The notes below the pieces were generated by a model. The model was given only the letters and a program-made list of their open reading frames with translations, ran no database searches and was not told where the DNA came from. This document shows, one piece after another, positions 1 through 13,130 of a stretch of DNA of 64,000 nt (position 1 is its first letter; the number at the start of each line of letters is the position of its first letter). Source of the stretch: Neospora caninum Liverpool (lineage: Eukaryota > Apicomplexa > Conoidasida > Eucoccidiorida > Sarcocystidae); assembly GCF_000208865.1 (NCBI RefSeq), contig NC_018388.1:744001-808000 (forward strand), given 5' to 3'. The position numbers and the translations under genes were made by a program.

Positions 1-3000
1 CGTCAACGGTGAGTCGCCGCAGGGACTTGAATTCAGCGCAAAAGGCGACAAAAACAGAGACACGTGCCTCACACAGCCAGGAGCAAGGGGACTACGGAAA
101 ACAAGGGCGGGAAACGCGAACTCTTCCCCAGCACCTGGTGACTGAGACGACACATGGTGGGATTCGCGCGGCCGCCTCCTTGGCGCTTGTCTCTCTGTTC
201 TTTTCCTTTGCTCCATGCCTTGCTCCGCGGTCTCTCTCCTTCCTCTCGCTCCACCCCAGAGATGCGCGTTCGCCTCAATCGGGAACATATGCCAGAGCGT
301 CTCCGCAGCGACATCCAGCAAGCCCTGTCGGACTTTGACGCGCTTCCCGCCGAGCCCGAGCCGCCCGCACCGACACCCGAGCCGCCCGCACCGACGCCCG
401 ATGCGATGGCACGCGAGGCGCATGGGCAAGAGACCCTCGAGGACAGGAAGAAGGAGACAGACGAGCACCAGGGGCAGCCGGACGCAAAAGGAGACGACCT
501 CCAGGCGGAACAGGACGCAAAGGCAGACGATGAAGAGCCAGCTGCGGCGTCGACGTCAACCCCTCAGGAGCCGTCGAAACAAGGCTTCACCGTTTTTGAG
601 CTGCCGCCCGCCGACAGTCTGACCGCTGCCGGCTCCAGGCACGGCTCTCTCTGGGGCCAAGGCCAGATGCCTAACGCGTTCCTCGGCTCCTCCCAAGCTC
701 CCACGACCACGTCTCGACGCCTGGCCTGGCCCTACATTAACAAGATGCTCACCGCCAAAAATGGTAAAACACTAAGAACTAGAAGAGCCATGAATGCCAT
801 GCGGGCACATGGAACGTCACCGCCGGATACATATATATATATATATATATATGGGTGTATATATATATATATATATACGGGCGCACATACATGTCGATGT
901 ATCTGGAGCGAACGGATTGGGGATACTCATGATAGATGACACCAAAACACGGGTGACGTGGGGGACAGGCTGAGACGCCCTTCAGCAGGCAGGCGATGAT
1001 CGCGTGCCCGTTCATTCATATTTTGAGACGCCGTTTCCTGCTGTGGGGTGAGACACCGGCACTGAGTGGAGCGGGGGTGCACGCCAGGGATCCAGTGCAT
1101 TGGTACAGCTGGACGTCTAGGATGGAGGGTGCCCCCATCTTGCAAACGAATGAAATACGAGGACGTCAGAAGGAACTCAGTCATTTGGGGCAGACACGAA
1201 TTCGGTGAAAACCGGGTTTGACTCCCGTGTGGCTACTCCACTGCTTTCTCTCGGCTTCCCTTCCCTTCAGGTCCGATGACTCGAATGCCCTCCTGGGTGC
1301 GGACCTCAGGTACGCCGGATCTTCCCTTGGTCCTTTTCGACTTCTTTCTCTCTTTAGCATTCTTTCGGACTGCGCTCGACCCATTTGTCAAGTCTGCCGT
1401 TCTGACATTCTCACCAGGCGCCAAAAGACCCCATGCGTGGCTTTCCTTCCTTCTATCCGTGTTTGTCTCCCGGTACTTTCTCGGTCATTCTCTGCGTGAT
1501 CTCTCTGTTTCCTTCTGGTGGCTCGCTCCACCAGAATTCCCCTCCTCGCTTTCGTCAGCCAATTGTCCCATTCCTTTGGGGGTTCATTTCAGTGCTCTCT
1601 AGACAATCCATTCTTGGAGCGCCGCCTGCTCTGTCGCGTTGTCTGAAGCCTTGTCGGCAGCCTTCCTGCGATTGCGCACTTTTTTGTCTCTGTGTCACCA
1701 TGACGGCCGTTTGCTCTCCTTGTCTTTGCAGATACCTGCTCTTGTCTGGATCCCGAACTCTCCAATGGATGTCGCATGGACTCTGTCAAGTCGACGACGG
1801 ACGTGGTCTTCCGTCTGTCGCTCCTGGTTCCCCCTGCGGTCGAGAGATACATTTCGTCGCAGGCCTCCAGCAGACAGCTCGAGCCGCCTTTCGCTGCCTT
1901 CTGCGCCTCAGTCGGCATCTTCGTCTCTTCTTGGCAGCAACATCTCGTTGCGGGAGGCCACGAGGAAAAGGGAGGCAACATGGTAAGCGGGGAAAGCCTT
2001 GTCGACTCGCGGCGTGGGCGCCAGTCGACGAATGCCTGTCTCCCTCAGGGGCAATGTAGGAAGGTATCCGATGCTCTGCAGTTGGATCCGATTCACGTCA
2101 GTGGCGGGAGAGGCAAGCGCAGATTTCTCTGCTCTGTTCCGAGGCAGTCGACAAGCCCCTGTCCCTCGATCCTTCCACGGCGAACGATCCCGCGCTTTCG
2201 ACTTTGAGAGTCCTTCATGACACCCCAACAGAGTTACCCCAGAGACGCGCAAACGTCTCTTTCACCCCGTATTTTGCAGTTGCTGTGTCGCCGCTTTTCT
2301 GATGCCAGTCCTCAAGCGTGTGCATCCCAGAGAAGCCCTCCAGCGGGAGCTGTGGGTCCAAATCCTCAAAGGCGTTTCCCCTTCCCAGGGAGACTGATTA
2401 GACTGATTACTGTTGCTGCCCCACAGTAAAAATCGGACTCTGGACTCCTCAAACTTCTCTGCCCGACGTCGGGCTCTTCCCTCTTTCAGGCGCACTCGAC
2501 CTTGGCGGCCCGCTTGGCTCAAGGCCACAAGTACCTCTTGAAGAACTACTCGGACGACGGCTCCTCCGACCACAAGCACTGGCGCGAAAGGCGACGCAGA
2601 TTCATTGCTTTTCAGAAACGTAAGTGGGGCTAAGGAAACCGGAGGGCGCGGGGCAAGCACGCTCATCTGTCGCTTTGGGCCGCAATCGCGTGTGGACAAC
2701 CCTCCGTCGTGTAGGGCTACAGACACAAGAACACGACCTTCCCATGCGCCACTGTGCTTGCGAGCTCGGGACACGCTGCTTGGAAAACCAGAGCTTCGTC
2801 CGGAAGTCCAGCGCCAAAGACCTCCGGCGCAGCGGTGCGCCGACGGCTCGGGCGTGGGAGTCGTGCGGTCCCTTCATCGACGCCTGGATTTTCCGGGGCA
2901 TACCTTACATGTGCGGCAGCGGACCCGGGGAAGGGAGCGCGAATCTGCATTGTATCTGTCTCGCTGTGGCATCCACAGAGGGTCAGGCGTCACTTCCCTC

Positions 3001-6000
3001 GGGCCTTGCCTCGTCCAGGCAGCCAACTGTCTAGCACGTTGCCGTCTGCCTCGAACAACCGCCCGCTGTGTCCAAGCGAGGCGTAGTTCAAGTTGACGGC
3101 CTGCTTTTCGCATGTGTGCCGGTCAGCTCCCTTACCCTTTGTCTGTGATCCGATCTTGTTTCTCTGCAGATTACCTTTATCGCCAGTGCCGGGCCCTGAG
3201 TAAGTCTGAGCGTTGTGTCGACTGCCATCGAACTGTCATGCTGGCGAAACACCACGCTCGCATCGATTCTCCGCGATTGCCGGCCTTGAAGCTCTTGACC
3301 GACAGGGCCATGGGAAAAAACTCAAACCGCAAGGGGCAGATGGGGGGAAAATACCCGAAACTAAAGACAATTCCCAGTCGAGGCGCGTTCCAGGGGAGAA
3401 AGCGGATTCACCGCGTCTTCGTTTTACCTTACGCAGTGACAGCCCTGCGGATCTTCACGTCTCTCCTGCTTGGCGCCTGGGGGAGTGCCTCGTGCGGCGT
3501 CTGTCGGGCTCCGCTCCTCTTTACTGGATTCCTGCTGAGGCGGTCGTGTGCGTTTTTTGTTTGACTGTCTCTGTCTCTCGCTCTCCAGTGGTCGCCGCCG
3601 GCAATGTCGCGTACGCGCCTTATAAATCCAAGTCCTTCCCCGCTGCCTCCCTCTACGGCGGGATCGCAAACACGTTGGACACGCCCTTTACGGACAAGGA
3701 GCGAGCTCTCCACGGCCTGACCGTTTGGAGCGAAAGGATTCTGCGCCGCCACCGCAACATCCTGCGGCGGGTCGGACGGGCAATGCTGCGTCGTCCGCCT
3801 CAGGCTCCGAAAATCGGTGCTCTGTTTGCCGCCATGCACATGTCCCACCTGTTCAAGGACTGCTTCAACATGGCCGGCGGCATTCTTCTCAGGACGTGGT
3901 ACTACATGCATGTCGAAGGCTCCAAGCTTCTAGCCGAGGCAGGCCGCCTTCCGGGCGTCGGATCCATGCTCAGCGCAGTCAGCTTCGGCTTCGCAGGAGG
4001 CGTCGACGTGCGTGACAGTCTCTTTGGTACGTCAGAGGGAAAGTGCAACAAACCCCGAGTGAGTAGAGATTCACGGAGCGCTGTTCAGAGACGAGACCTC
4101 GGCGCTGCACCTACTGAGGGTATGCCGCCACGCGGGTGGAGCGGTGTGGTGGGAAAGATGCAGTGCGAAACACGAGACACGTGCCCCAAATGCGGAGTAG
4201 CTAACGAGCTGTAGAAGGCCGGACTGGCAAACACTGTGGGAAGCGGGAAAGGAGCAGCGGGGTGTCCTGCTGACTGGACAGTGGAGCCGTAAATCAACTT
4301 AGAGGTGAGCGAAGCGCCCGACAGCGTCGACGTTCAGAGACGAACGCCTCAGCGCTAGGACGCACACGGCGAAAGCACCCTGCGTCCCTGAGAATTCCTA
4401 CCGGCTCCGGCCTGAGACATGCAGTTTAGTCTTTCCCGCTGTCGGGATATCGCATCGACAGTCGTCAGTCCCCAAAAAAGGACCGTGACGGACTGAACAG
4501 CAGTTCAATCCCTCGTCGATTATTTCCTTGCTCTTGCCTCCGCTACAGCCCCAGCGTTCCGCGAGATCTCCAAAGTGGTAACGCCCGTGTGGGAATCCGA
4601 CAGTCTCTTTACATCGCTAGCTGCCTATACCCCTGGAGGCGCCGTACGCGCTTCTCAAAGGCGGTCGATCAAATCCACGAGCTCTGGAGGAGCCGAGGGA
4701 GAGAATGGGAAAGGGCAAGCGTCGCGCAGCGAGAGCGGTTCAGCAGAGAATCTCCTAGACCCTGAAAAAGTCATTGGCGAAGGCGGGTCTATGCCTGTCC
4801 CAGCGTCGCTCCGCAAAAGTTCATCTGACGACTCATCCAGCTTTCTCTCGTTCGGCGAGGCCGTTCACGATGAAGAGGAAGGTGCGTAAACGACTCCCAT
4901 CAAAGACGAGAAAACGCGGCAGCGGCGAACGGTTGGAGGACTAGGAAGCAGCAAAGAGAAACGCGGGGCTGGCCAGCACAAGAAGAGGGAGAGAGGCAGA
5001 GTCTGTGGCAGAAGAGAAAAAAGGAATTGTCAGAATAGGCGAATACGTGCCTGTTTCGAAACGGCCATAATTCACAGGAGATGTGTTCTCTGTTTCGCGG
5101 ATAAGGGTTACAAAGTGGAATAGATCTCCAGGAAGAGATGGAACTCCACCTTCTGTGAGTGCCTTATCTCCCGCCGGCCACGCATTGCCCTGCGTCGTAT
5201 CCTTTTATCTTTCTCCACAGCCCTGAGAGAGTCTGAGTGGAGTCTCCTGTCAAGCGCTAGGAATGCTCGGTAGGCAAGAATCGGCTGGGGAGCTCATCGG
5301 CTCGACATTTCTGGTTTTTTCGGCCTTTGTGCTTGCCGTTCTGTCTTCGTTCTCAGGCGCTTCAGGGCCAGCCAAGGGCAGTCGGATCATTGCCAGTTTC
5401 CGTTATAATCCTAAAACGTTCTCAGATCCGAATAGAGAGCTTATGGTTGTAGACGTCCCTGTGCCGATCTCTGCCGTGGAGCGGCGCAGCCTCACGTCCT
5501 TCACTTCCGACGGCGTTCTGCGCTTCATCCAGCAGAAGCTCGCCTCGCTCCACTCGCAACTGAAGGTCCGGGGCGGGAAATCGGAGAACGGCCCTCTTTC
5601 CCTTGTTCAGTTCCAGAAACAAGCAGGACGAATCGCTGGAGAAGAAAAAGCAGTCGAGGCGGCAGGCAGCCGGAAGGCAGCAGCGACTGAGAGCAATTCC
5701 AACAAGCAGGTAACCGAAGCCACCCAGGGGATGGACTAAGCCCGACGCACACCGCTCGAGTTTCTAGACAAAGTGCGCCGCGTCAGAACACGAGGAGGGT
5801 TCCTCGAGACAAATGCACACAGCCTCAGTGGAGGCACAGGGGCTTTTCCTTGCTGCCAGTAGAGGTTTTCCGTTTCCACCGTGCGCGCTCTTCGTGTTTG
5901 GTTCCCTCTTGTCTGTCTACAGTGCCACGAACAGACGTGGGAGAGCAGCCTTGTTGGATTTCTGGCCGACCAACTAGACAAGGATCTGAAGCGCAATAAG

Positions 6001-6795
6001 GGCACTTCAACAAGCTATCTGGAACTTGGGCACCTGTCCTTGCCAACATTTTCCGCCGGAGCTTTCATTTCCCGTGCGATGAGAGACGGCTCCGCCGACA
6101 CCGTCGTCGCTGTGCAAATGCCCGGTGAGGACAGAGAGGCAAAGCAACATATGCAAACCGCAGCTCGATAGGAAAGGGGTCAAGCGAATCATGAGGAGGG
6201 TTTTTCCTACGCAGGGAGCTGTGTTCGTGTGCGATTTGTGTGAAGACAGGGAAATGCAATGCAGCGGTATGCTGTGCATTGAGGGTTCCGAATCAGTAGG
6301 ACACCCCGATGATCTGTTTGAGCTAGGGGCAGGGCTGCCTTCCAGTGCTGGGAAGAGACAGCCGAACGGGAGGCTTCTGCTCAATACGTGTTTTCATCAG
6401 ACTGGGGAAGGAAATGGGGATGTCTACGGCGCCAGTATCGACGGCTGCCCCGATCGATTTGCCTGTTCGTGGCATGAGATTTGCACGTCTCTTCAACACC
6501 TACTGATTAACGTGGATGTGCTATGTTCGTGCGCCTGTGTACAGAAGCTGGCGACGATTCACACCTCAACCTGGAAGGCAGTAAGTGCACGGATGTGCCC
6601 GAGAACTGCATATCGCTTTCCCAGTGTTTCGTGTGACGGGGGGGGGACCTTCCCAGACATGACGAACGTTCCCGCTTCTACAAACCTTTGTGGTCGAGGA
6701 CATCCTAGAAGCCTAACCCCTGAGGCGTGTGCGGTTCTATTTCCTGTTCAGGCACCCTGGACTTCAGCCGTCCAATCTCTATTGGGCACATGTGA
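1..6795 (+). CDS. Multi-exon gene of unknown function, 5' end outside the window
   Basis: I do not recognise this protein. Bases 1-8 are the end of an upstream exon, followed by a GTGAGT donor at 9. Exons with agreeing phases are 260-763, 1732-1982, 2490-2619, 3170-3199, 3589-4026, 4549-4881, about 5228-5269, 5357-5709, 5923-6124, 6545-6580 and 6752-6795 (stop TGA). About 790 residues lie in the window. The first full exon has a Pro/Glu-rich repeat (EPPAPTPEPPAPTP) and acidic Lys/Asp/Glu sequence. The 3589-4026 exon is basic and then compact (LFAAMHMSHLFKDCFNMAGG). The 4549-4881 exon is Ser-rich. No clear membrane segment or catalytic motif is visible. The predicted C-terminus is short, TLDFSRPISIGHM. 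Three exons are only 30, 42 and 36 nt long. The acceptor near 5220 is uncertain: the best CCACAG site would shift the frame, while CTGAG seven bases later keeps it. Confidence 0.6.
830..877. repeat. (TA)n microsatellite in an intron
   Basis: Two runs of alternating A and T, at about 829-852 and 858-877, are separated by GGGTG. They lie in the intron between the 260-763 and 1732-1982 exons. Similar tracts recur at 7929, 40786 and 49044, always outside exons. Confidence 0.9.
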
Positions 6796-7925
6796 TGAGT
6801 GGTACTCAGGAACAACCAGAAACGCCCGTCGTGGTACCACACTTCGAGTCGGCTGGCGGCAACAGCGAATGCAGGTGTACTCGTGGGAAGCGCGTCGGTC
6901 TTGTCTTCCGAGCTTCCGGCATCCTGTTCAAAGCCTACACACTCTCTGTTAATGTGTGCCGTTCATGAACGGCCACGTGGAATCAATGTAATTTTATTTC
7001 AATAGTCTTGTCCTCTATAGGCAGTTTGTGGAGAGACGTCCGTTACTTGGCTGCTGGGCAGCGGGATATTTTCTCGTTTTTTCGCCCTGTGTGAGCTCCG
7101 AGGGATTGGCGTTCTCGCAGCGTGCTGCGAACAACTTCCGTCGTTTTATACGAGGTGCTCCCTGCAGTTGGTTGCTCCATGTATGTAAATTGTTTTTGCA
7201 ACGGCCACTGTGTCGTATGAATATATATAGGTCATCGGATTCCGTCTGGGCGTTTCCCCATGATTTGTTTCAGATGATTATGTTTGTCTGCCCGTCGAAT
7301 GCTCGATGACAAATGAAAACCTCAAAACTGCACGCCCTTCGGCTTTTTCTTTCCGATCAAAACAATCGATGGTCTCTCGTTGATCAAGAGAGCTTCTGCG
7401 GTGGACTGTGAGCGGAGTTAGTGCCTAGACTACGAAGCAGAAATTCCGTAATATTATGGGTCAGCTTCGGACGAAATCAACTATCCGCCGTGAGGGAATT
7501 TGCCGAAGTCCTGGTGCCAGACTGAGATGGGGCTAACTCTGACCTCTTTAGGAATTTGACAGGACAAAATCAGCGTCCACGTGAGGCAGCCCCACCCGTC
7601 CGGACAAATGACGCCGCACTCCAGTTCCCGTCCATGGACTTATAACAGCCTTGTTTTCATGTCCACATGCGCAGACTCTGGTAAAGTGTGTCAACAGTGC
7701 TGGTGCTTGGCCCCTTTCGCCGTGTTGTATTTCTCAGTTGACAAAACACATTCGGTTGCGCTACCGTCAAGCGACTCCACGTATCGGACAGGCAATTAGC
7801 CTCTTCTCTTTGATAGTGTAGAGCAGATTAAGTCGGCGGGCGTCAGAATACCCACGGAGTGTAGCTTGCTACTCTCGATTCAGCAGTTGACCCATACTAG
7901 AAAATGCGGAAATTCCGGCACATGC

Positions 7926-7928
<3 letters not shown>

Positions 7929-7957
<29 letters not shown>
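7929..7957. repeat. (TA)n microsatellite
   Basis: An uninterrupted run of about 14 TA units flanked by ATGCATG on the left and ATGCA on the right. It lies between the first gene and the AP2 gene, in DNA with no coding signal. Confidence 0.9.
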
Positions 7958-7960
<3 letters not shown>

Positions 7961-10900
7961 GCGGAGAAACGTGGTTTACAGAGGATACGACACCCGTGTT
8001 GCAGGCTATTCAACAGCATGATGAGCAGGCAGCCTTTTTCATAACAATCTGACTACTGTCTCGCTGAAGCAACTCCCAAGTATCGCTACACGATATGAAA
8101 ACACTTATCTGAACACCACCATGCATTCATGCCGTGAAATGTGGTGAAACGAATGAATGGGGTGGACCCGTCGTGTATACAGCCCTTACCTTCGGGAAGC
8201 GCGTGTGAGACGAAAGGATCCCACAGAAAAATTTGGCTAGGAAAGAAGTTCGCAAAGACCGTATTAAGAATATGTAAATATGGCCTTTCGAACATGAGAA
8301 GGCGCCTGCTTCGAATATTTTCCCCGGAACGGCACTCCCGATACTCTCATGGCAAGCCTCGTAAAATTTATTTGCTGTAGATGCACTTGGCTCCCACCAC
8401 TGCAATTCAGGTTCCATTTCCCGTCACATAAGTGTCTTCATCACTTTCCCTCACCCCAGTCATAGCAACGCCAACAACACAATAACATAGAGGCAGTTCT
8501 GGATGCCGGTGCAGTGACGGATTCTTTCAGCCCCGCTAGGCATTTGCGACGAAATCCAGCTGTTATGTCCCCCTCTGCCATTTGGAATGGGAAAGGCCAT
8601 TGCCATCTCCCGCTGTATGAGCCCAGCTGTGCCGACTAGACGCTCTTCAGCATCCCGGCGTCCCCATCTTTCCTTCACCTGTCCCATGCCACGGAACTGC
8701 GCCAGCCGGAGCAGCTGCACGCGGCGGTCGCGTCTAAGACGCTGCTGCAAACGGCGAAAACAGGGAAACGGGACAGCCGCTCGCAAGCGCCACGTACGAT
8801 TCCCGCTTGAATAGATCGGCACAAGACATTTTCAAACAGACCTCCTTAACACATTCACTTTTCGCTTCAATAGCTCTGAAGTTTTCCGACGATTCTGCTC
8901 TCCTGCCACAGTTTGCTCCCGCGTCGGGCTCGAGCTGTGCAAGACATCACGAACCGCTCACCGGGAGCTCGGCCTTGGGCTGGTTCGGTAAGTCTCGTTT
9001 TTCTCTGGGGTTCCAGGAGTATTGTATCATTTTCGCCGTCAGTGTGTGTGCGGTTTCCAGGAACCAAAGTTCTTTCCGCTGAAGCTACTCTGTGGAAGTG
9101 CTTTCGCGCTACTCTGCAGTGACGCGTTCTGAGGGGCTCGTCGCTGTGCTCGTGGCGTCTGCCTGGCGATCACTGGCGCCGTACCCACTTTGCCATCCCT
9201 AGAGCATTTCAAGCTGTCTGTATTTCTTTAGAGTGGTATAGTACGCCGTCCTGCGTGAGCCTTTCTTTTTTCGATATAGTTCCGTCCAGGAGCAGCCATT
9301 CCTATGTCGTCAAGCTCCTCGCTTGCAAGCGAACCTTAGCATCTGTGGTAACACCACGTGCATATCCTGCGCACGCCTCTCAGCCGACACCTACATTGTG
9401 CCAGTTTCTCCGTGGTTTTTCCAGCAGCAAATCGGCAAAACCGTGGGTGTATTTATCCGAACCACAAACTGTCCAAGTTCCTCGATTCTGTTAAGCGCTG
9501 GCTTATCCTTTTCCGTTTCGAGTTGCGTCCGCCGTTTTTTTTTGTCCCCAGTGTTCTCATCTGTAGCTTGCTTCTGCCTCCGATCGATGTCTTGAGCGAT
9601 CAGACGGCCTGGAACCAGCCTCTGTCGGCTTCTGCTGCCTTCATACGTCAATTGCCAACGGGTTTTCTAACTTTTCTCTACAGTTTGCTATTTTCAAAGG
9701 CGGTCGCTGCGTGCGTTGCGTGACGTGTGTCTTGCGCTTTCTCAGCTGCGCGGGAACGACACCTTACAGCTGCGCGCGTGCTGCCACGGGGGGAGACTCA
9801 CCCCCAGGCGGAAGTAGCGAGGACGCGGCGAGAGAGTTGTCTGTGACCTTGTTCCTGTTCCCTTCGTCCCGTCGATCGAAAGGTTTGACGCATGGCCTCG
9901 ACATTTCTTGGAATGCCCGTTTCATGATTCTGTTCTAACGGCCAGAGGCGCAAAAATTTCCAGACTGTGTGTCGCCCCCCGCGTCATCCTCCCGCCGGGC
10001 TGCTGCGCAAGACGCCTGGCGCCGAAAAGGAGGGTCCAAAAACAAGTTTGCTCTGTGAGCGCTGTGCCAGCGTCGACTGTAACAGTGTATGCTCTTTCCC
10101 GAAGGCACCTTCGCGCTCTTTTTGTGAAGCGTTATTGGTGGCTGACGCTGTTTTGCACAGCCGGTTTGGAATTATTGACTCAAGGCGTGTTGCTCGGGTT
10201 GTGTTTCCGCTCGTTTCTTGCAAAGCGTGGAGTGCGGTTCTCCATTTTCTGCCACGCCATTGCCGCCATTCTCCGGAGTGACGGCCGCAAGCGCGCTAGC
10301 TGCGCCGTGAGGTTCGGTGGTACTCTTCCCAGCCTGGCACTTTGTCACTCGAGGCGCCTCCATCAGGCGGCGTTCCCACATTTTTTTATCTATCTACACA
10401 TCGACATTCTTGGTTCACGCACGCGAAACAAGAGTGCGTTCCTCTTTTCGCCGCGAGATGCCCCCCTTGTGTTGCGTGGAACGGACTCGGATTCTGGGAG
10501 ACGTGAGAGGAACCCCGCCCCTCCCCCCAAACGCCGGCAGGACTTGAAATCCCGCAGGCAACGGGGGTAAACTCGTGTAAAGAACGTGAAAGGGTACATC
10601 TTCGTCACTAGGATTTGAAGGAAAAGAAGAGTGTTTTCGCGGCGGAAAATCGACTGGAGGTTTAGCGTTAACCACACCGCCAAACCCCCTCCCGAGTATC
10701 TTCTGGGATTCTCCCTGCCCCGCGGTCACCCGAATTGTCTGTTTTTCGTCTACCGAGCGCCGTGCCCAGGAGTGTAGGCCGCAACATTGCTTCGTCTAGA
10801 GGCTACACTGTTTTGTTACGCTGTGCTCTGTGGAGTTCTGAGTTTACGGCATTCATATCTGTTTTTCGCTGGTGTCGGCTTTTGCCAAAAAAGCCCGTAG

Positions 10901-12629
10901 TTCCTGTCGTCTCGTCCCGTGTCAAAAGTCCGCGCCCCGTACCGCGCCTTCCTGTACACATGTTTGAACCTGGGAGACAAAAGTCGCGCTTGTCACCCAC
11001 TTACGCCAGCGAAAACCCGCAGCTCGCCGTCGCCGTTCCCTTCTGTCCCTTGCGGCAGTGCACGAGAGTCACGGGAGTGCTTTTTGTGTCGATCGCTGTC
11101 TGCTGTTTCTAGTTCTTTCTCAGCACAACGGTCTCAGGCAGTGTTGCTTCGGGTTTGCTTGTGCCTTCGTGCTAGCCTCTTTCTTTCCTTCGACGCTTGT
11201 TCGTTTTACCAGATGTAGTTACCCGGGTCACAGAAGGAAACCGCCCGAGTAAACGCTGTGCCCGCGCGGTCTTCCCGGCCGCGTTTTTGTCTCTTCCTTG
11301 TTCTCTCTTTCCCCGCTTTTTTGGTGGCCTGCGTTACTTCTCTCGTCTCCCCGCCCCAGTTTTTCCCGCCGTTGTCCCCACTTGAGAGACTGCGGAAACG
11401 TTTTTTCAAGCCTCACCCTGTTAGTAAGAAGGCAGCGAAGAGCTAGGAGGAGAAGTACCCGGGGGAAAGGCTATCACAAAAAAAGAGTCCGGCCCTGGTG
11501 ATCCTACACCTAGAGAGACACCGTCTCCTCTTTTTCGTAAGGGAAACGTTTCTCTGCACACAACCGACACGAGACGTGTTTCAACGGCTTTCTGTCGTGA
11601 TTTGTTCTCGTCTCTCAAATCGAAGCCGTTTTTCTCGTGCAGGTGGCCGCGGTTCGCTCCGCCTTTTTGCCCACTTTTGCAGTACCACTATCCGGCAGGC
11701 AGACTATCAAAAACTTCGGTTTGTCCGGGGTTTTAGGCGACACTATCTGTTTTTTGTTTTCGTCCAGTTGACGGCCAAGAGGAAAGATCTCTGTTTCGAC
11801 AAAGTGTCCTTCCGGCTCGCCAGGGACAATGGCGTCCGTAGCTGAATCGTGTCTGCTGTAGCAAGGTCAACGGTTCCTCCGTCTCCTCGAGCGACAGTGT
11901 CCCATGTTCCTCGTCGGCCAGCTTGGCCTCCCGAGTTTTTGGGCATCGGACTGCCCGTAGGGAAATTTCAAGTGGTCTTGAAACAAGCTGTCCTGGGCGG
12001 TCTCCTCTCACGGCGTAAGGAAACCAGTGTTTCGACTCTTCACGAGCGGTGCCCGGCATTTCGTGCATGTGTGGAAACCGGCGTCCGTTTCGGGCTGCTG
12101 GCCACTGCAAGACTGTCCTCTCCAGGTTTTTCTGCTGTTTCTCTTGCCGGGCGAACGGAACCCAGCAAGCTGTTCCGCTCCGCAGGTTGCTTGTTGTCTG
12201 AACACGCGCTCGAAGAAAGACAGTCTCCCGTCTACACACCGCGACTGCCTGCACGTCGAGACCGTTTCACTGGGTGGGTCAGACTAGCAGAGCTCTTGCC
12301 GCTGGTTTCTGTCCGAAAGAAAAACGGAAGGCGAGCTGGCGGGGGCGTTGACCTGCCATAGAGCCGCCGGGGGTGTCCTGGTTCGAGCCGTCTCTCGATG
12401 TCTGGCTGCCCGCGTTTTTGCGGTGCGTGAGACCCACTGCATTTTTATCCGAGTATCGGCCGATGATTTCCTAGTTAGGGAATTCCGATTATTCTTGCCG
12501 AAGCATCAACGCACCCGGTGTTCGCGGTGGTCTGTGTTTTCAACGGCGCTTCTGCGCTCTGCCGCTCACGTTGATTGCTCGCGTCCCATTCCGCGGCCGT
12601 CCACTTGTGTTGTCTGTAAAAAAAGACAG

Positions 12630-12641
12630 CCCCCCCCCCCC
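12630..12641. repeat. Poly-C run in the AP2 leader
   Basis: About twelve consecutive C residues follow a short A run in the region before the AP2 gene. It may be length-variable between strains. Confidence 0.7.
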
Positions 12642-13130
12642 GCGCTCGTCCGCGATCTCCCTCGCACCAACTCAAGACTGTTCACTTCGTCAGTCTACAT
12701 ATTGGTCTGCTGCAAAGGCAGCGAAAGCTTGTCTCGTCTGTTGGTCGCGACGTCATTGGCCGGCTGTCATGAGACAGCAAAGGCGGACCCCAACCCTGTA
12801 CAGATGTCCAGAGTCTCTGTAGCTCTTTACACCCAAGGCGATCTTCGTCTCTTGGATGTCCTGCCTCCGTACTCCGCGCTCGCTGACCTCTGGTGTTCAC
12901 TCCCTTCACTCCACGACGTCTCCAGATAAACCTCTGAATCGCCCTTTGGCCTGTTTCCGCCGACGCGGTGCGTTAGCGTAGATCTCTCTCGGTTCCGGCG
13001 CGGCGTCCTCCCGAGTCCTGAGTTTGGAGTGGCGAACTGGGAGGCGGCGCTCGCGTGTTCGGCCGCGTCACGCTTCGTGGACGATTGATATTCCATCAAC
13101 CGTCACAGGTGTTTCCTTGCGGACAGAAAA

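Larger units (their letters stand above)
6796..13130. other. 6.3 kb region without a convincing gene (3' UTR of the first gene, leader of the AP2 gene)
   Basis: No reading frame here combines length, protein-like composition and splice sites. The left part is presumably the 3' UTR and flank of the first gene. From about 9,000 to 13,130 the DNA is rich in T and C stretches with many short frames, as expected for a long transcribed leader or 5' UTR introns of the AP2 gene. An in-frame TGA lies about 45 bases before the AP2 start. The region also holds a (TA)n tract and a run of about twelve C. I see no RNA gene. Confidence 0.5.

Noticed and set aside
1205..1240. tRNA T-arm-like CGGG-TTTGACT-CCCG followed by CCA
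   Set aside because: No acceptor, D or anticodon stem can be formed at tRNA spacing, and it lies within an intron.
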